This document shows, one piece after another, positions 53,499 through 62,040 of a stretch of DNA of 64,000 nt. The stretch comes from Chryseobacterium formosense. Lineage in GTDB: Bacteria; Bacteroidota; Bacteroidia; Flavobacteriales; Weeksellaceae. The stretch's first letter is position 1, and each line of letters opens with the position of its first letter. The notes under the pieces are model-generated. The model was not told the origin of the DNA and did no database searches. It saw only the letters and a list, made by a program, of their open reading frames with translations. The DNA is taken from the NCBI RefSeq assembly GCF_900116415.1, contig NZ_FPAP01000002.1, positions 744,001 through 808,000 of the forward strand, read 5' to 3'. The position numbers and the translations under genes were made by a program.

Positions 53499-54326
53499 TT
53501 GAAAAACCTTTTTTGTATACTGACATTTCTTATGATGTTTAGTTGGGGTAATGCTCAAATATTTAAGCTGAAAAGAGACGCATCTTTTATTGAAAATTAT
53601 CAGATAGAGATTACTGCTAAAAAGAATTACATGTTTATTTCTAATAATGGTTTGGTAGAATTGCCTTTTGGTGAAATTAAGGAGATCTCCAAGATAAGGA
53701 TTGTTGATCTTGATAAAGATGCTGTATATGATTTATATTCTGAAGAACTGAAAATTAAGGAAAACGAATTGCATTTTTCATCAGGAAAGCAGATTGAGGA
53801 AGTTGTAGTTTCAGGTAAGAAAAATGAGACCGTTATTGGGATTGATGCGAAAGGAGGATTGATGAAATTATTCAGCTTACCAAACTCCAGTAAAATTGTA
53901 GAAATTCCTGAAGTAGGCAATTATTATGAAGGCAAGAAAATTAAGAAAATAAGGTATTATTTTACAGGTGGAAATAATACGCTTTATAATGTTAAAACCG
54001 ATAAGATGGATACCCGTATTATTCCAATTTTATATACTTGTTTGTCAGTTAGCTGTAAAGATAAAAGGCTGTTAATCCCCGAAATGGAAGTTGGCTTTAC
54101 TGAAAACAGCAAATATCTTGAGATCAATCTTAGTCATCATCATATTTTCATTGATGAAAGCTTTAAAAATCTATACATAGGATATATTGCTCTTGATTAT
54201 CATGTTGTAAAACAAAAAAAGGTAGAAAAAATCGGTCACAATAAGTGTTACAATAATTTCCCAGAATTAAATTCCATCAAAGAAATAACATATCGATGTC
54301 CTGTGATTTCTGTTGTTATAGAGTGA
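53499..54326 (+). CDS. Secreted protein of unknown function
   Basis: A 275-residue protein with a signal peptide ending WGNAQ. It is rich in beta strands, Lys and Tyr, with a QIEEVVVSGKK segment resembling the TonB-box style of outer-membrane receptors but without a plug or barrel. Four Cys are in the C-terminal half (CLSVSC, KCYNN, YRCP), possibly forming disulphides. I do not recognise a family. It is flanked by gaps of more than 200 nt and appears monocistronic. Confidence 0.5.
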   Translation: MKNLFCILTFLMMFSWGNAQIFKLKRDASFIENYQIEITAKKNYMFISNNGLVELPFGEIKEISKIRIVDLDKDAVYDLYSEELKIKENELHFSSGKQIEEVVVSGKKNETVIGIDAKGGLMKLFSLPNSSKIVEIPEVGNYYEGKKIKKIRYYFTGGNNTLYNVKTDKMDTRIIPILYTCLSVSCKDKRLLIPEMEVGFTENSKYLEINLSHHHIFIDESFKNLYIGYIALDYHVVKQKKVEKIGHNKCYNNFPELNSIKEITYRCPVISVVIE

Positions 54327-54662
54327 TGATTTCCTCTTCGAGGATTTCCTGATATGAATTTGGTGAAAGAACTATCTTTTTTTCAACCGAAACTCCGGTA
54401 GAATCCTATAGCGCAGATTTGTAATCCCTGCTTTTTTGCAATATGTTTTATAATTAATGGAAGATAATAGCAGCTGACATAGTATTCATATTTTGTGTTG
54501 TCACGTATTGCAAATCCGGTACATCAGGATATGCCACGGTTTGGACAATATGGTGAAATTTCAATTTGATATATCATTATAAAACATGATCAATTCAAAA
54601 AAAGGGACTGACATTTCAACTTCAGTCCCACATAAAAAAAATTGGTTTTTGAGGTATGAGCA
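54327..54662. other. Intergenic region, possible decayed gene
   Basis: 336 nt without an intact gene. The segment 54390-54440 ('actccggtagaatcctatagcgcagatttgtaatccctgct') has the style of transposase- or mobile-element-associated flavobacterial DNA. No terminal repeats or open frame could be traced. It may be an eroded element. Confidence 0.3.
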
Positions 54663-54980
54663 TTATTCTGTTACTTTTAAGCTCTGGATTTTTCCGTCAG
54701 CCATTGTAAAGTGGAATTTTAATACAAGCGGACTGCCCGGAAATGTTCCTGCAATTTTTGCCGACAAAATATATTCTTTTTCATCGTAAGCTACCGGCTC
54801 CATCGTTGCTTTATAGTCTCTGTTGGATTTATCGATCCACTTTTCGATTTCTGCTTTTCCGATATGGGTTTTGCCTTCATCAAACACTTGCGCATCTTCA
54901 GCGAAACAGTTGGCATAAGCTGAACTGTCAAATTCGTTTTGGGTCTTTACTAATTCTTCTATTACTTTAGGTAAGTTCAT
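54663..54980 (-). CDS. SnoaL-like / NTF2-fold protein
   Basis: A 105-residue alpha+beta cone protein: ELVKTQNEFDSSAYANCFAEDAQVFDEGKTHIGKAEIEKWID is the SnoaL-like opening. A C-terminal LVLKFHFTMADGKIQSLKVTE strand pair follows. These proteins bind small hydrophobic molecules or act as isomerase-type enzymes. It is 21 nt after the SDR gene and probably cotranscribed with it, so it may act on the same substrate. Confidence 0.8.
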   Translation of the reverse strand: MNLPKVIEELVKTQNEFDSSAYANCFAEDAQVFDEGKTHIGKAEIEKWIDKSNRDYKATMEPVAYDEKEYILSAKIAGTFPGSPLVLKFHFTMADGKIQSLKVTE

Positions 54981-55001
54981 CGTATTATATTTTTAAGGTT
55001 A

Positions 55002-55793
55002 TTAAATAGTTGGTACGGTCCCGCCGTCGATCACGTATTCGGTTCCGGTTAAATAGTTTGCTCTTGGTGACACAAGAAAACCTACAAATTCAGCGACCTC
55101 TTTTGGTTCGGCAGGTCTGCCAAAAGGAATTCCGCCCAGCGCATCCATTACGCCTTGTTGCGCTTCTTCTAGGGTACTGTTGGCATTTCTTGCAATTTCG
55201 CCCAACCAGGCTTCTGATGCCGAAGTATTGATCCATCCCGGTGAAACCGTCAATACCCGAATGCCTTTTGGAGTTACTTCGTTTGAAAGACTCTTGCTAT
55301 AATTTCTCAAGGCTGCTTTGGAAGCGGCGTATGGCAAAGTAGAATCATACAAAGGAAGTTTACCCTGAATAGAAGCAATGTGGATGATCACGCCACTTTT
55401 TCTTTCAATCATTTGAGGTAGAAATCCCCTGTCTAACCGCACGGGAGCAAGTAAATTAGCCTTAAAGGTAGATTCCCAGTCTTCATCCGATAATGCATTA
55501 AAGCCACCGGCAGGTGTTGTTGAAGAACCGAGGTTGTTAATCAGAATATCCAGTCGGCCATACGCAGACATTATTTCACTGATTACTTTCTGTGTTCCTT
55601 CAGCAGTACTCAAATCAGCAGCAATGAAATGCAGATTTCTGTTTTCTTCTTCCGGTGCATTTCTTGCGGAAATGATCACTGTTGCGCCCGCTTGCAAAAG
55701 TCTTTCTGCAATAGCTTTTCCGGCTCCTTTTGTACCTCCTGTTACCAAAGCAATTTGGCCTGATAACTCATTGTTGAAATTAAACTGTTCCAT
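55002..55793 (-). CDS. SDR-family oxidoreductase
   Basis: A 263-residue classical short-chain dehydrogenase: TGGTKGAGKAIA (18-29) for NAD(P), NNLGS (86-90), S141, Y155 and K159 in YAASKAAL, ending LTGTEYVIDGGTVPTI. The substrate is unknown. It is paired with a SnoaL-like gene and divergent from an HxlR-type regulator, an arrangement common for xenobiotic- or aldehyde-induced oxidoreductases. Confidence 0.9.
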   Translation of the reverse strand: MEQFNFNNELSGQIALVTGGTKGAGKAIAERLLQAGATVIISARNAPEEENRNLHFIAADLSTAEGTQKVISEIMSAYGRLDILINNLGSSTTPAGGFNALSDEDWESTFKANLLAPVRLDRGFLPQMIERKSGVIIHIASIQGKLPLYDSTLPYAASKAALRNYSKSLSNEVTPKGIRVLTVSPGWINTSASEAWLGEIARNANSTLEEAQQGVMDALGGIPFGRPAEPKEVAEFVGFLVSPRANYLTGTEYVIDGGTVPTI

Positions 55794-55837
55794 TTTTTAA
55801 AATTATTTATAGGACAAAATTGGGGTATAAAAACAGT

Positions 55838-55894
55838 TTGTACAAGTACGGATTTACGATTCAGATAGGGATAAATTATTCCCCTATTGTACAA
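55838..55894. promoter_or_regulatory. Candidate HxlR operator pair (TTGTACAA twice)
   Basis: TTGTACAA occurs at 55838-55845 and 55887-55894, with 49 bp between starts. Between them is the inverted repeat ATAGGG/CCCTAT (55865-55887). Both lie in the 131-bp divergent promoter region of the SDR gene and the HxlR regulator. Binding by the HxlR protein is inferred. Confidence 0.55.
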
Positions 55895-55924
55895 ATCGGA
55901 ACATAGGTTTACATTTGCTTTATT

Positions 55925-56311
55925 ATGTATGAGCGAAAAATAATACCCAACTTAAATTGCGGACTTGACCTGATCGGTGAAGTTCTTTACGGTAAGTGGA
56001 AGATCCGTCTGCTCTGGTTTATTGATCAGGGACATCAGAGACCGAGTGAACTGCAGCGCAAAATTCCCGATGCTACACGGCGGGTTTTAAATATTCAGTT
56101 AAAAGAACTTGAAGATCATGAATTGATTACCAAGAAAATCTATCCTGTCGTACCCCCAAAAGTGGAGTACAGTCTTACCGAATTGGGAAAGAGTGTTATT
56201 CCAGTCATTTTGCAGCTGGGAATGTGGGGTGACCAGAACGAAACGCATTTGCGTACGGTTATTCTAAAGCGTCTGAACTCAGAAAGTGAATCTCTTCGTC
56301 TGGAGGAATGA
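55925..56311 (+). CDS. HxlR-family winged-helix regulator
   Basis: A 128-residue MarR/HxlR-type regulator. CGLDLIGEVLYGKWKIRLLWFI carries the usual N-terminal Cys and the GKWK..IL motif. RPSELQRKIPDATRRVLNIQLKELEDHELI is the recognition part, and VPPKVEYSLTELG is the wing. It probably controls the divergent SDR/SnoaL operon through the TTGTACAA sites. Confidence 0.92.
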   Translation: MYERKIIPNLNCGLDLIGEVLYGKWKIRLLWFIDQGHQRPSELQRKIPDATRRVLNIQLKELEDHELITKKIYPVVPPKVEYSLTELGKSVIPVILQLGMWGDQNETHLRTVILKRLNSESESLRLEE

Positions 56312-56445
56312 GTATATATTGATAGCGCTTCGTGAATTATGTGATAATGCCGTATTAAATTGAATGCAGAATTCTTCTCATTTGGAATGGAATTTTACTA
56401 ATGGAAGAAGGAATGATTTCTGGGTGTAATAAATATGATAATGAA

Positions 56446-57474
56446 CTACTCCCTTTTTGAAGACTTCCTTATACAGATTTTCGGAGCCAATACTACTTTC
56501 TTTTCGATTGAAACACCAGAAGAATTATCTTTAATATGATCAATAAAAACCTGCCCTGCTTTATTCCCCATGATAAGCGGAGTCTGATCCATCGAGCTCA
56601 TCGGAAGCTCCATAAACTGGGTGAAGGGCTCATTTGAAAAACCTATAACAGCCACTTCCTGCGGAATTTTTATTTTACGTTTCTTCAATTCCTGACAAGC
56701 GCCGAGTGCTGCAAAATCACTCGCAGAAAATATAGCATCAGGAATCGATTTTCTTTTCCATAATGTTTTGATGGCTTCAATTCCTGCATCGATGGAGCTT
56801 CCTGTAGAAATAATATTTTCTTCTTTTACAGCTAAGTTATGGTCAATAAGTGCCTGTTTGTAACCATTCAGACGGTTTTGATAGATCTCAAGATTAAGGT
56901 CTCCCGCAAAATGACAGATGTTTTTATAGCCTTCAGAAATAAGATGTTCCGTAGCTTCATAGCCGCCGCGGTAATCATCGATTGTTACGGTACTGATTCC
57001 CGGAATATCTTTTTTACGGTCAAAAAATATGATAGGCGTTCTTGAAGTATTCAGAATATGCTCAATATGTTCTGTATCTACAGTCGTTCTCGAAACTGAC
57101 ATGAAAATTCCATCCACCTGAGCATTTAGTAAAGTATTCAAATGTTTTTTTTCAATATTCACATCTTCATGGCTCTGACAGATGATCACATGGTACCCAA
57201 ATGGAGAAAGTTCTTCTTCAATTCCCCGAATAACGGACGAAAAGAAATTGGTATTTATAAATGGTACGATGATTCCTACGTTTTTTGTTTCACCGCTTTT
57301 AAGGGCTTTAGCAAGATTATTCTGTTTGTAGTTCATTTCCTTGGCGGTTTTCACTACAAGTTCTTTGGTTGCCTGGCTAATTCTCGGGTGGTTGTTCAGC
57401 GCTCTTGAAACAGTAGCCACACTTACGTTCAGCTTCTTCGAAATATCATAAATGGTGGCGTTTTTTTTTGTCAT
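56446..57474 (-). CDS. LacI/GalR-family transcriptional regulator
   Basis: A 342-residue repressor. The HTH ATIYDISKKLNVSVATVSRALNNHPRIS lies at residues 5-32, the hinge helix MNYKQNNLAKALKSG follows, and the periplasmic-binding-like sensor ends IRKSSKRE. LacI operators contain a central CG with inverted arms, as in the GCAATCGATTGC sites before susC and kduI. Its neighbours to the right are xylose genes, so it may serve the xylose operon, the pectin locus or both. Confidence 0.92.
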   Translation of the reverse strand: MTKKNATIYDISKKLNVSVATVSRALNNHPRISQATKELVVKTAKEMNYKQNNLAKALKSGETKNVGIIVPFINTNFFSSVIRGIEEELSPFGYHVIICQSHEDVNIEKKHLNTLLNAQVDGIFMSVSRTTVDTEHIEHILNTSRTPIIFFDRKKDIPGISTVTIDDYRGGYEATEHLISEGYKNICHFAGDLNLEIYQNRLNGYKQALIDHNLAVKEENIISTGSSIDAGIEAIKTLWKRKSIPDAIFSASDFAALGACQELKKRKIKIPQEVAVIGFSNEPFTQFMELPMSSMDQTPLIMGNKAGQVFIDHIKDNSSGVSIEKKVVLAPKICIRKSSKRE

Positions 57475-57825
57475 AGGTATTCTGGAATAATGTTAAAATT
57501 CCCTTTGATAATCCTTTGCAGAATGCTTGTAAATTTAATCAAATTCAGCAAACCGGAAACTTTAAAACTATTTTTTATGAATTATTTATGAATTTATCAA
57601 TAAAAACCGATAGGCTTTTGATAAAACGGTAGAATTGTGAGGTGAATTCGTAGAATTACTGAAAATTTTTAGATTTTCGTATAAAACTGTAAAATCTATT
57701 TGAAGAGGTTCTATCTTTGAGATTTAAAAATCAGAACAAAATATTAACGAATTAAAATTTACGGATCATGGCAACAAATTTTAAAGTATTCTAATAACAA
57801 AGTTTATCAAATAACAATATGCAAT
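57475..57825. other. Intergenic region with a minute open frame
   Basis: No gene of normal size is seen. At 57769 ATG starts the frame MATNFKVF and stops after eight codons, just upstream of the next gene. It may be a leader peptide or a gene remnant. The rest is AT-rich promoter-like DNA for the divergent LacI and 57826 genes. Confidence 0.35.
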
Positions 57826-58434
57826 ATGAAAAAATTGACACTCTACCTTATCTTATTACTCCTCTTTACAGGATCTTGTTTATATTCTCAAAAGGCTGTC
57901 AGTAAAGACAATTTTACCTTTCAGGTACAAAAAGAAGAAGGCGATCTCAACAACGATAAAATCGATGATAAAATTATGCTGGAAATGGATCTGGATGACG
58001 AAACCAGACCGTTGAGATTACAGATATTCCTGTCCCAACCGGATAAGAAACTTAAACTTGTGGTTTCCTCTACAAAAATCATTGAAAGTCAGTATCCGGT
58101 GAATAAAAAAGGAGAACATAACGGCAATACGATTCCGGATTTTTTTATTGAAGAGGGTGTCTTAAAAATGCTTACTGACATTAATGATAGAAAAAGCAGT
58201 TATGAATTCAGACTGAAGCAAAATAATTTTGAGCTGGTTAAAATATCAAGGGTATTATGGGATGGAAAAGAGACCACCTCCGAAACAGAAATAGATTTAA
58301 TAAAAGGAACTAAAAGTGAATATGATAGAGATTTTAGCCCAAACAAAAAAAATATAAGAAACACTCAATTAAAACCAATCAAAACTTTGCCAAAAATACA
58401 GGACTTGAGTTTTTCTGATCTAGAAAAATTATAA
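57826..58434 (+). CDS. Secreted protein of unknown function
   Basis: A 202-residue protein with a signal peptide ending YSQK; the preceding GSC (about residue 18) could be a lipobox (TGSC). The mature part starts with a DLNNDKIDDKIML segment like a calcium-binding FG-GAP/dockerin-style loop. It continues with strands PLRLQIFLSQPDKKLKLVV and NGNTIPDFFIEEGVLKML. The role is unknown. It converges with, and overlaps by 6 nt, the small gene at 58429. Confidence 0.55.
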   Translation: MKKLTLYLILLLLFTGSCLYSQKAVSKDNFTFQVQKEEGDLNNDKIDDKIMLEMDLDDETRPLRLQIFLSQPDKKLKLVVSSTKIIESQYPVNKKGEHNGNTIPDFFIEEGVLKMLTDINDRKSSYEFRLKQNNFELVKISRVLWDGKETTSETEIDLIKGTKSEYDRDFSPNKKNIRNTQLKPIKTLPKIQDLSFSDLEKL

Positions 58435-58674
58435 AACCTGAAGATCCTTAAACACATTAAAAACAGCCTCAATAAGTCCTTTTTCTACAACAGAATCTGA
58501 AGAGAAATCTGGAAGGATCGCCCGTAATTCACCTTCATCGTCCCGTTCGAAAATGATTTCATGACCATTGATATCTACATAAAATTTGTAGCCGTAGGTA
58601 AAAGTGGCAAGTCTTCCGTTGAAAAGGTATTCTTGACCCTTATATGTTACCGGTAATTCAAATTGATGTTCCAT
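58429..58674 (-). CDS. Small protein of unknown function
   Basis: An 81-residue cytoplasmic protein: MEHQFELPVTYKGQEYLFNG, then YGYKFYVDINGHEIIFERDDEGELRAIL. It is a mainly beta-strand pattern seen in short conserved Bacteroidota proteins, and no motif points to a function. Its last codons overlap the convergent gene at 57826-58434. Confidence 0.6.
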   Translation of the reverse strand: MEHQFELPVTYKGQEYLFNGRLATFTYGYKFYVDINGHEIIFERDDEGELRAILPDFSSDSVVEKGLIEAVFNVFKDLQVL

Positions 58675-58841
58675 TAATTTTCGTTTCTATTCTCTTAAAT
58701 TCTGAGCAAAGTTCGGTATTTAAACAGAGATTCTTACAACAAATTAAAACAGAATTTTTTATAATCTATTTCATTATTAAAATAAAAGAGCACCGAAAAA
58801 ATCGATGCTCTGAACAAATTAATTATAAGACTAGAGTATAT

Positions 58842-60263
58842 TTATTTTTCCCAAACCTTCTCGATTTCTTCGAGAGATTTGCCTTTCGTTTCAGGAACCC
58901 ATTTCCAGACGAAAATTAGTGAAAGAACACTCATGATACCATAAAAACCGTACGTGAATGCTCCGCTGAATTCCATCATAAAAGGATAGGTTGATGAAAT
59001 AAAATAATTTGCTGCCCATTGTGCAGCAACAGCCACGGCAATCGCACTTCCTCTGATTTTATTAGGGAAAATTTCAGAGATCAAAACCCAACAAATCGGC
59101 CCCCAAGACATCATAAACGATGCTGTGTAGATGATGATGAAAACCAGAGTTGCAAAGCTTATAATTTCAAGATATGAGAAAATGGCAATGGCAAACATTC
59201 CGATCGCCATCCCTACAGAACCTACAATTAATAAAGGTTTTCTTCCCCATTTATCGACCGTATAAATAGCGATGACCGTAAAAATTACATTCACCAATCC
59301 CATCACAACGGTCTGTAGCATCGAAGCATCTTTGTGAACGCCCATACTTTCAAAAATTCTTGGGGCATAATATAATGCTACGTTAATTCCCACGAATTGC
59401 TGGAAAACAGAAAGTAAAATCCCGATAACGATCACCGTTTTTCCGAAAGCGAAAATCTCACTTTTATGTTCGGCAACAGTGCTTTTAATTTCGTTAAAAA
59501 TTTCTCTTCCACGGGCTTCACCATTGATTTTAGTTAGTATTTTAAGGGCTTCTTCATCTTTATTGATTAAAGTTAAATATCGTGGAGTTTCAGGAACCAA
59601 GAACAGCAAAATTCCAAATAAAGCAGAAGGAATGGTTAAAGATAAAAACATATATCTCCATCCGATTTCATTGATCCACTCTACGGTTTGTCCGCTTGCA
59701 ATTCCCCAGTTTACAAAGTACACCACGAGCATCCCGAAAATTATGGCAAACTGATTCAGAGAAACCAGTTTACCACGTATTTCGGCAGGTGCAATCTCGC
59801 CAATGTACATCGGGCAGACCGCTGAAGCAAGTCCTACACCGATCCCACCAATGATCCTATAAAAATTAAATGCCAGCAAAACACCCATTGAGTGTTCGCC
59901 GTGTTTGAAAAATAAAAATTCGGGATACGCTGCTCCTAAAGCACTAATGAAAAATAAGAATGCAGAAAGCATCAGCGATTTTTTTCTTCCCAGTTTTGTT
60001 GAGATAAATCCGGATATTGCGCCACCGATGATACAGCCGATCAAAGCACTGGAAATCGTTGCTCCATGTGCTAAAGAGCTCAATCCTAAAGGAATAATTA
60101 AATATTCCTGAATCGATTTTTCAGCTCCCGAAATTACTGCGGTGTCATATCCAAACAAAAGTCCGCCCAAAGTGGCAACCAAAGTCAGTACGGTCACATA
60201 CATCATGTTGATTTTGGCTTTTGTATTCGAAGAATACTGCGGACCGGAATCTATTATTTGCAT
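58842..60263 (-). CDS. xylE: Sugar-porter MFS transporter (xylose, XylE-like)
   Basis: A 473-residue 12-TM protein with the sugar-porter signatures: LFGYDTAVISGAE after TM1, GRKKSL in loop 2-3, RIIGGIGVGLASAVCPMYIGEIAPAEIRG between TM4 and TM5, QQFVGINVALYYAPRIF in TM7, and the ending WVPETKGKSLEEIE. The sequence resembles XylE, a proton:xylose symporter. Location behind xylA and xylB supports xylose as substrate. An intergenic repeat of 188 nt lies between it and xylA. Confidence 0.9.
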   Translation of the reverse strand: MQIIDSGPQYSSNTKAKINMMYVTVLTLVATLGGLLFGYDTAVISGAEKSIQEYLIIPLGLSSLAHGATISSALIGCIIGGAISGFISTKLGRKKSLMLSAFLFFISALGAAYPEFLFFKHGEHSMGVLLAFNFYRIIGGIGVGLASAVCPMYIGEIAPAEIRGKLVSLNQFAIIFGMLVVYFVNWGIASGQTVEWINEIGWRYMFLSLTIPSALFGILLFLVPETPRYLTLINKDEEALKILTKINGEARGREIFNEIKSTVAEHKSEIFAFGKTVIVIGILLSVFQQFVGINVALYYAPRIFESMGVHKDASMLQTVVMGLVNVIFTVIAIYTVDKWGRKPLLIVGSVGMAIGMFAIAIFSYLEIISFATLVFIIIYTASFMMSWGPICWVLISEIFPNKIRGSAIAVAVAAQWAANYFISSTYPFMMEFSGAFTYGFYGIMSVLSLIFVWKWVPETKGKSLEEIEKVWEK

Positions 60264-60295
60264 AGTTTGATTTAGTTTTTAATTGTTGTTATTTT

Positions 60296-60445
60296 GGGTT
60301 TTACGCAAAGGCGCAAAGATTTATGCTTTAGGGCGCAAAGGTTTTATCTTCGATAAAATTTAAGATATTTCCTTGCTGAAAATCTATGATTTTCTTGCGC
60401 CTTAAAATATTTTCAAAGTAAAAAAACTTGCGCCTTTCCAATTAA
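60296..60445. repeat. CTTTGCG/TTGCGCC intergenic repeat
   Basis: Contains 'acgcaaaggcgcaaagattt' and 'ttgcgccttaaaatatttt', with an internal small hairpin at 'ttttatcttcgataaaat'. It fills most of the xylA-xylE gap. Degenerate relative of the repeats at 5061-5111 and 24424. Confidence 0.6.
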
Positions 60446-60451
60446 CCAATA

Positions 60452-61780
60452 TTATAAATACTGATTGATTAAGCTTTCAAGATATTCCTGCTTACCGCTT
60501 TCTCTACCTACTTCTCCAAGTCCGTTTGCGTGAGATGCCAAATCAGTTAAAGAAAGTTTTCCGTCTTCGAAATCTTTTCCTTTTCCGGAATCGAATGAAG
60601 AATATCTGTTGGCTCTGATTTCTGTATATTTAGATTTTTCTAAAATAGCATCTGCAGCTAAAAATGCTCTTGCAAAATTGTCCATTCCGCTGATGTGAGC
60701 AATGAAAATATCTTCCAGATCGGTTGAATTTCTTCTGATTTTAGCATCGAAATTCACACCTCCACCTTGGAAACCTCCAGCCTGAATAATAACCAGCATC
60801 GCCTGAGTCATTTCATACAGATCAACCGGGAATTGGTCGGTATCCCAACCGTTTTGGTAATCTCCTCTGTTGGCGTCAATACTTCCTAAGACATTGTTAT
60901 CAGCCGCAACCTGAAGTTCGTGCTCGAAAGTGTGTTGTGCTAAAGTAGCGTGGTTGACTTCAAGATTTAATTTAAAATCGTTTAGAAGATCATACTGACG
61001 AAGGAAATTCAAACACGTTGCAGCATCAAAATCATACTGATGTTTTGTAGGCTCCATTGGTTTTGGCTCGATGAAGAAAGTTCCCTTGAAACCTTGAGAA
61101 CGCGCGTAATCTTTTGCTAGGTGTAAGAATTTTGCCATGTGCTCCTGCTCACGTTTCATATCGGTATTTAATAAAGACATATAACCTTCACGGCCACCCC
61201 AGAATACATAGTTTTCTCCACCTAATTTAATCGTCGCATCCAAAGCATTTTTTACCTGACCTCCTGCATATGCCAAAACATCAAAAGAAGGATTCGTTGC
61301 CGCCCCATTCATAAATCTTGCATTTGAGAAGCAGTTTGAAGTTCCCCACAATAATTTTACACCAGAAGCCGCCTGCTTTTCTTTAGCATAATCGGTGATG
61401 AATTCCAGTCTTTTCGTTGATTCTGTGAAATTATCTGCTTCATCAATCAAATCATAGTCATGGAAACAGTAGTAAGGAACGCCTAATTTTGTGAAAAATT
61501 CGAAAGCAGCATCCATTTTTTCAGTTGCTCTTTGTTTTGCATCGGAAGCAGTTAGCCAATCAAATTGCTGTGTTCCAACTCCGAATGGATCGCCACCTGT
61601 TGCGCAGAAGGTATGCCAGTAAGCCGTTGCAAACTTGAAATATTCTTTCATTGCTTTTCCACGAACCACTCTGTTTTCATCATAAAATTTGAATGCTAAA
61701 GGATTATCTGATTCTCTTCCTTCAAACTTTATTTTTTCAATTCCTTTGAAATATTCTTTGTTTCCTAATGTAACTGACAT
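60452..61780 (-). CDS. xylA: Xylose isomerase
   Basis: A 442-residue class II enzyme converting xylose to xylulose. The active site is visible: FHDYD with H107 and D110, the [12 protein letters not shown]-terminal block, [16 protein letters not shown] and GSIDANRGD as metal-binding segments, and [14 protein letters not shown] at the N-terminal end. The length is standard. Second gene of the xylose set. Confidence 0.97.
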   Translation of the reverse strand: MSVTLGNKEYFKGIEKIKFEGRESDNPLAFKFYDENRVVRGKAMKEYFKFATAYWHTFCATGGDPFGVGTQQFDWLTASDAKQRATEKMDAAFEFFTKLGVPYYCFHDYDLIDEADNFTESTKRLEFITDYAKEKQAASGVKLLWGTSNCFSNARFMNGAATNPSFDVLAYAGGQVKNALDATIKLGGENYVFWGGREGYMSLLNTDMKREQEHMAKFLHLAKDYARSQGFKGTFFIEPKPMEPTKHQYDFDAATCLNFLRQYDLLNDFKLNLEVNHATLAQHTFEHELQVAADNNVLGSIDANRGDYQNGWDTDQFPVDLYEMTQAMLVIIQAGGFQGGGVNFDAKIRRNSTDLEDIFIAHISGMDNFARAFLAADAILEKSKYTEIRANRYSSFDSGKGKDFEDGKLSLTDLASHANGLGEVGRESGKQEYLESLINQYL

Positions 61781-62040
61781 ATTGATATATTTTAATTTTT
61801 CTTGATTTTTTTTGAATTTATCCTTGTGTTTTATTTAGGTAGCTTTTGACTACGCCGAAAGCAATTTTATTTTTTATGGCAGCTTTTCCGCCTTCCACTC
61901 CCGCTTTTTTCTGAAAAAACCAGCGCATCCCCCATCCTTTTTTTCAGAAAAAGAGCTCCGTTCAAGTCGGGCTGCGATTTGTGATCGTTAAAATGAATCA
62001 CTAATAATTGAATCTAAAGCTAAAAGCCAATTGCCATTCG
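61781..62040. other. xylA-xylB intergenic region with hairpin repeat
   Basis: 260 nt without a gene. 61870-61975 carries 'cagcttttccgccttccac', 'cccgcttttttctgaaaaa' and 'tttttcagaaaaagagctcc', which form a stem (CTTTTTTCTGAAAAA against TTTTTTTCAGAAAAAG). This fits a common Flavobacteria intergenic palindrome family. xylA may be transcribed from a promoter here or by read-through. Confidence 0.5.

Noticed and set aside
54327..54662. Possible insertion-sequence remnant
   Set aside because: The style of sequence suggests mobile DNA, but I found neither terminal inverted repeats nor a transposase-like frame, so it is listed only as an intergenic region.
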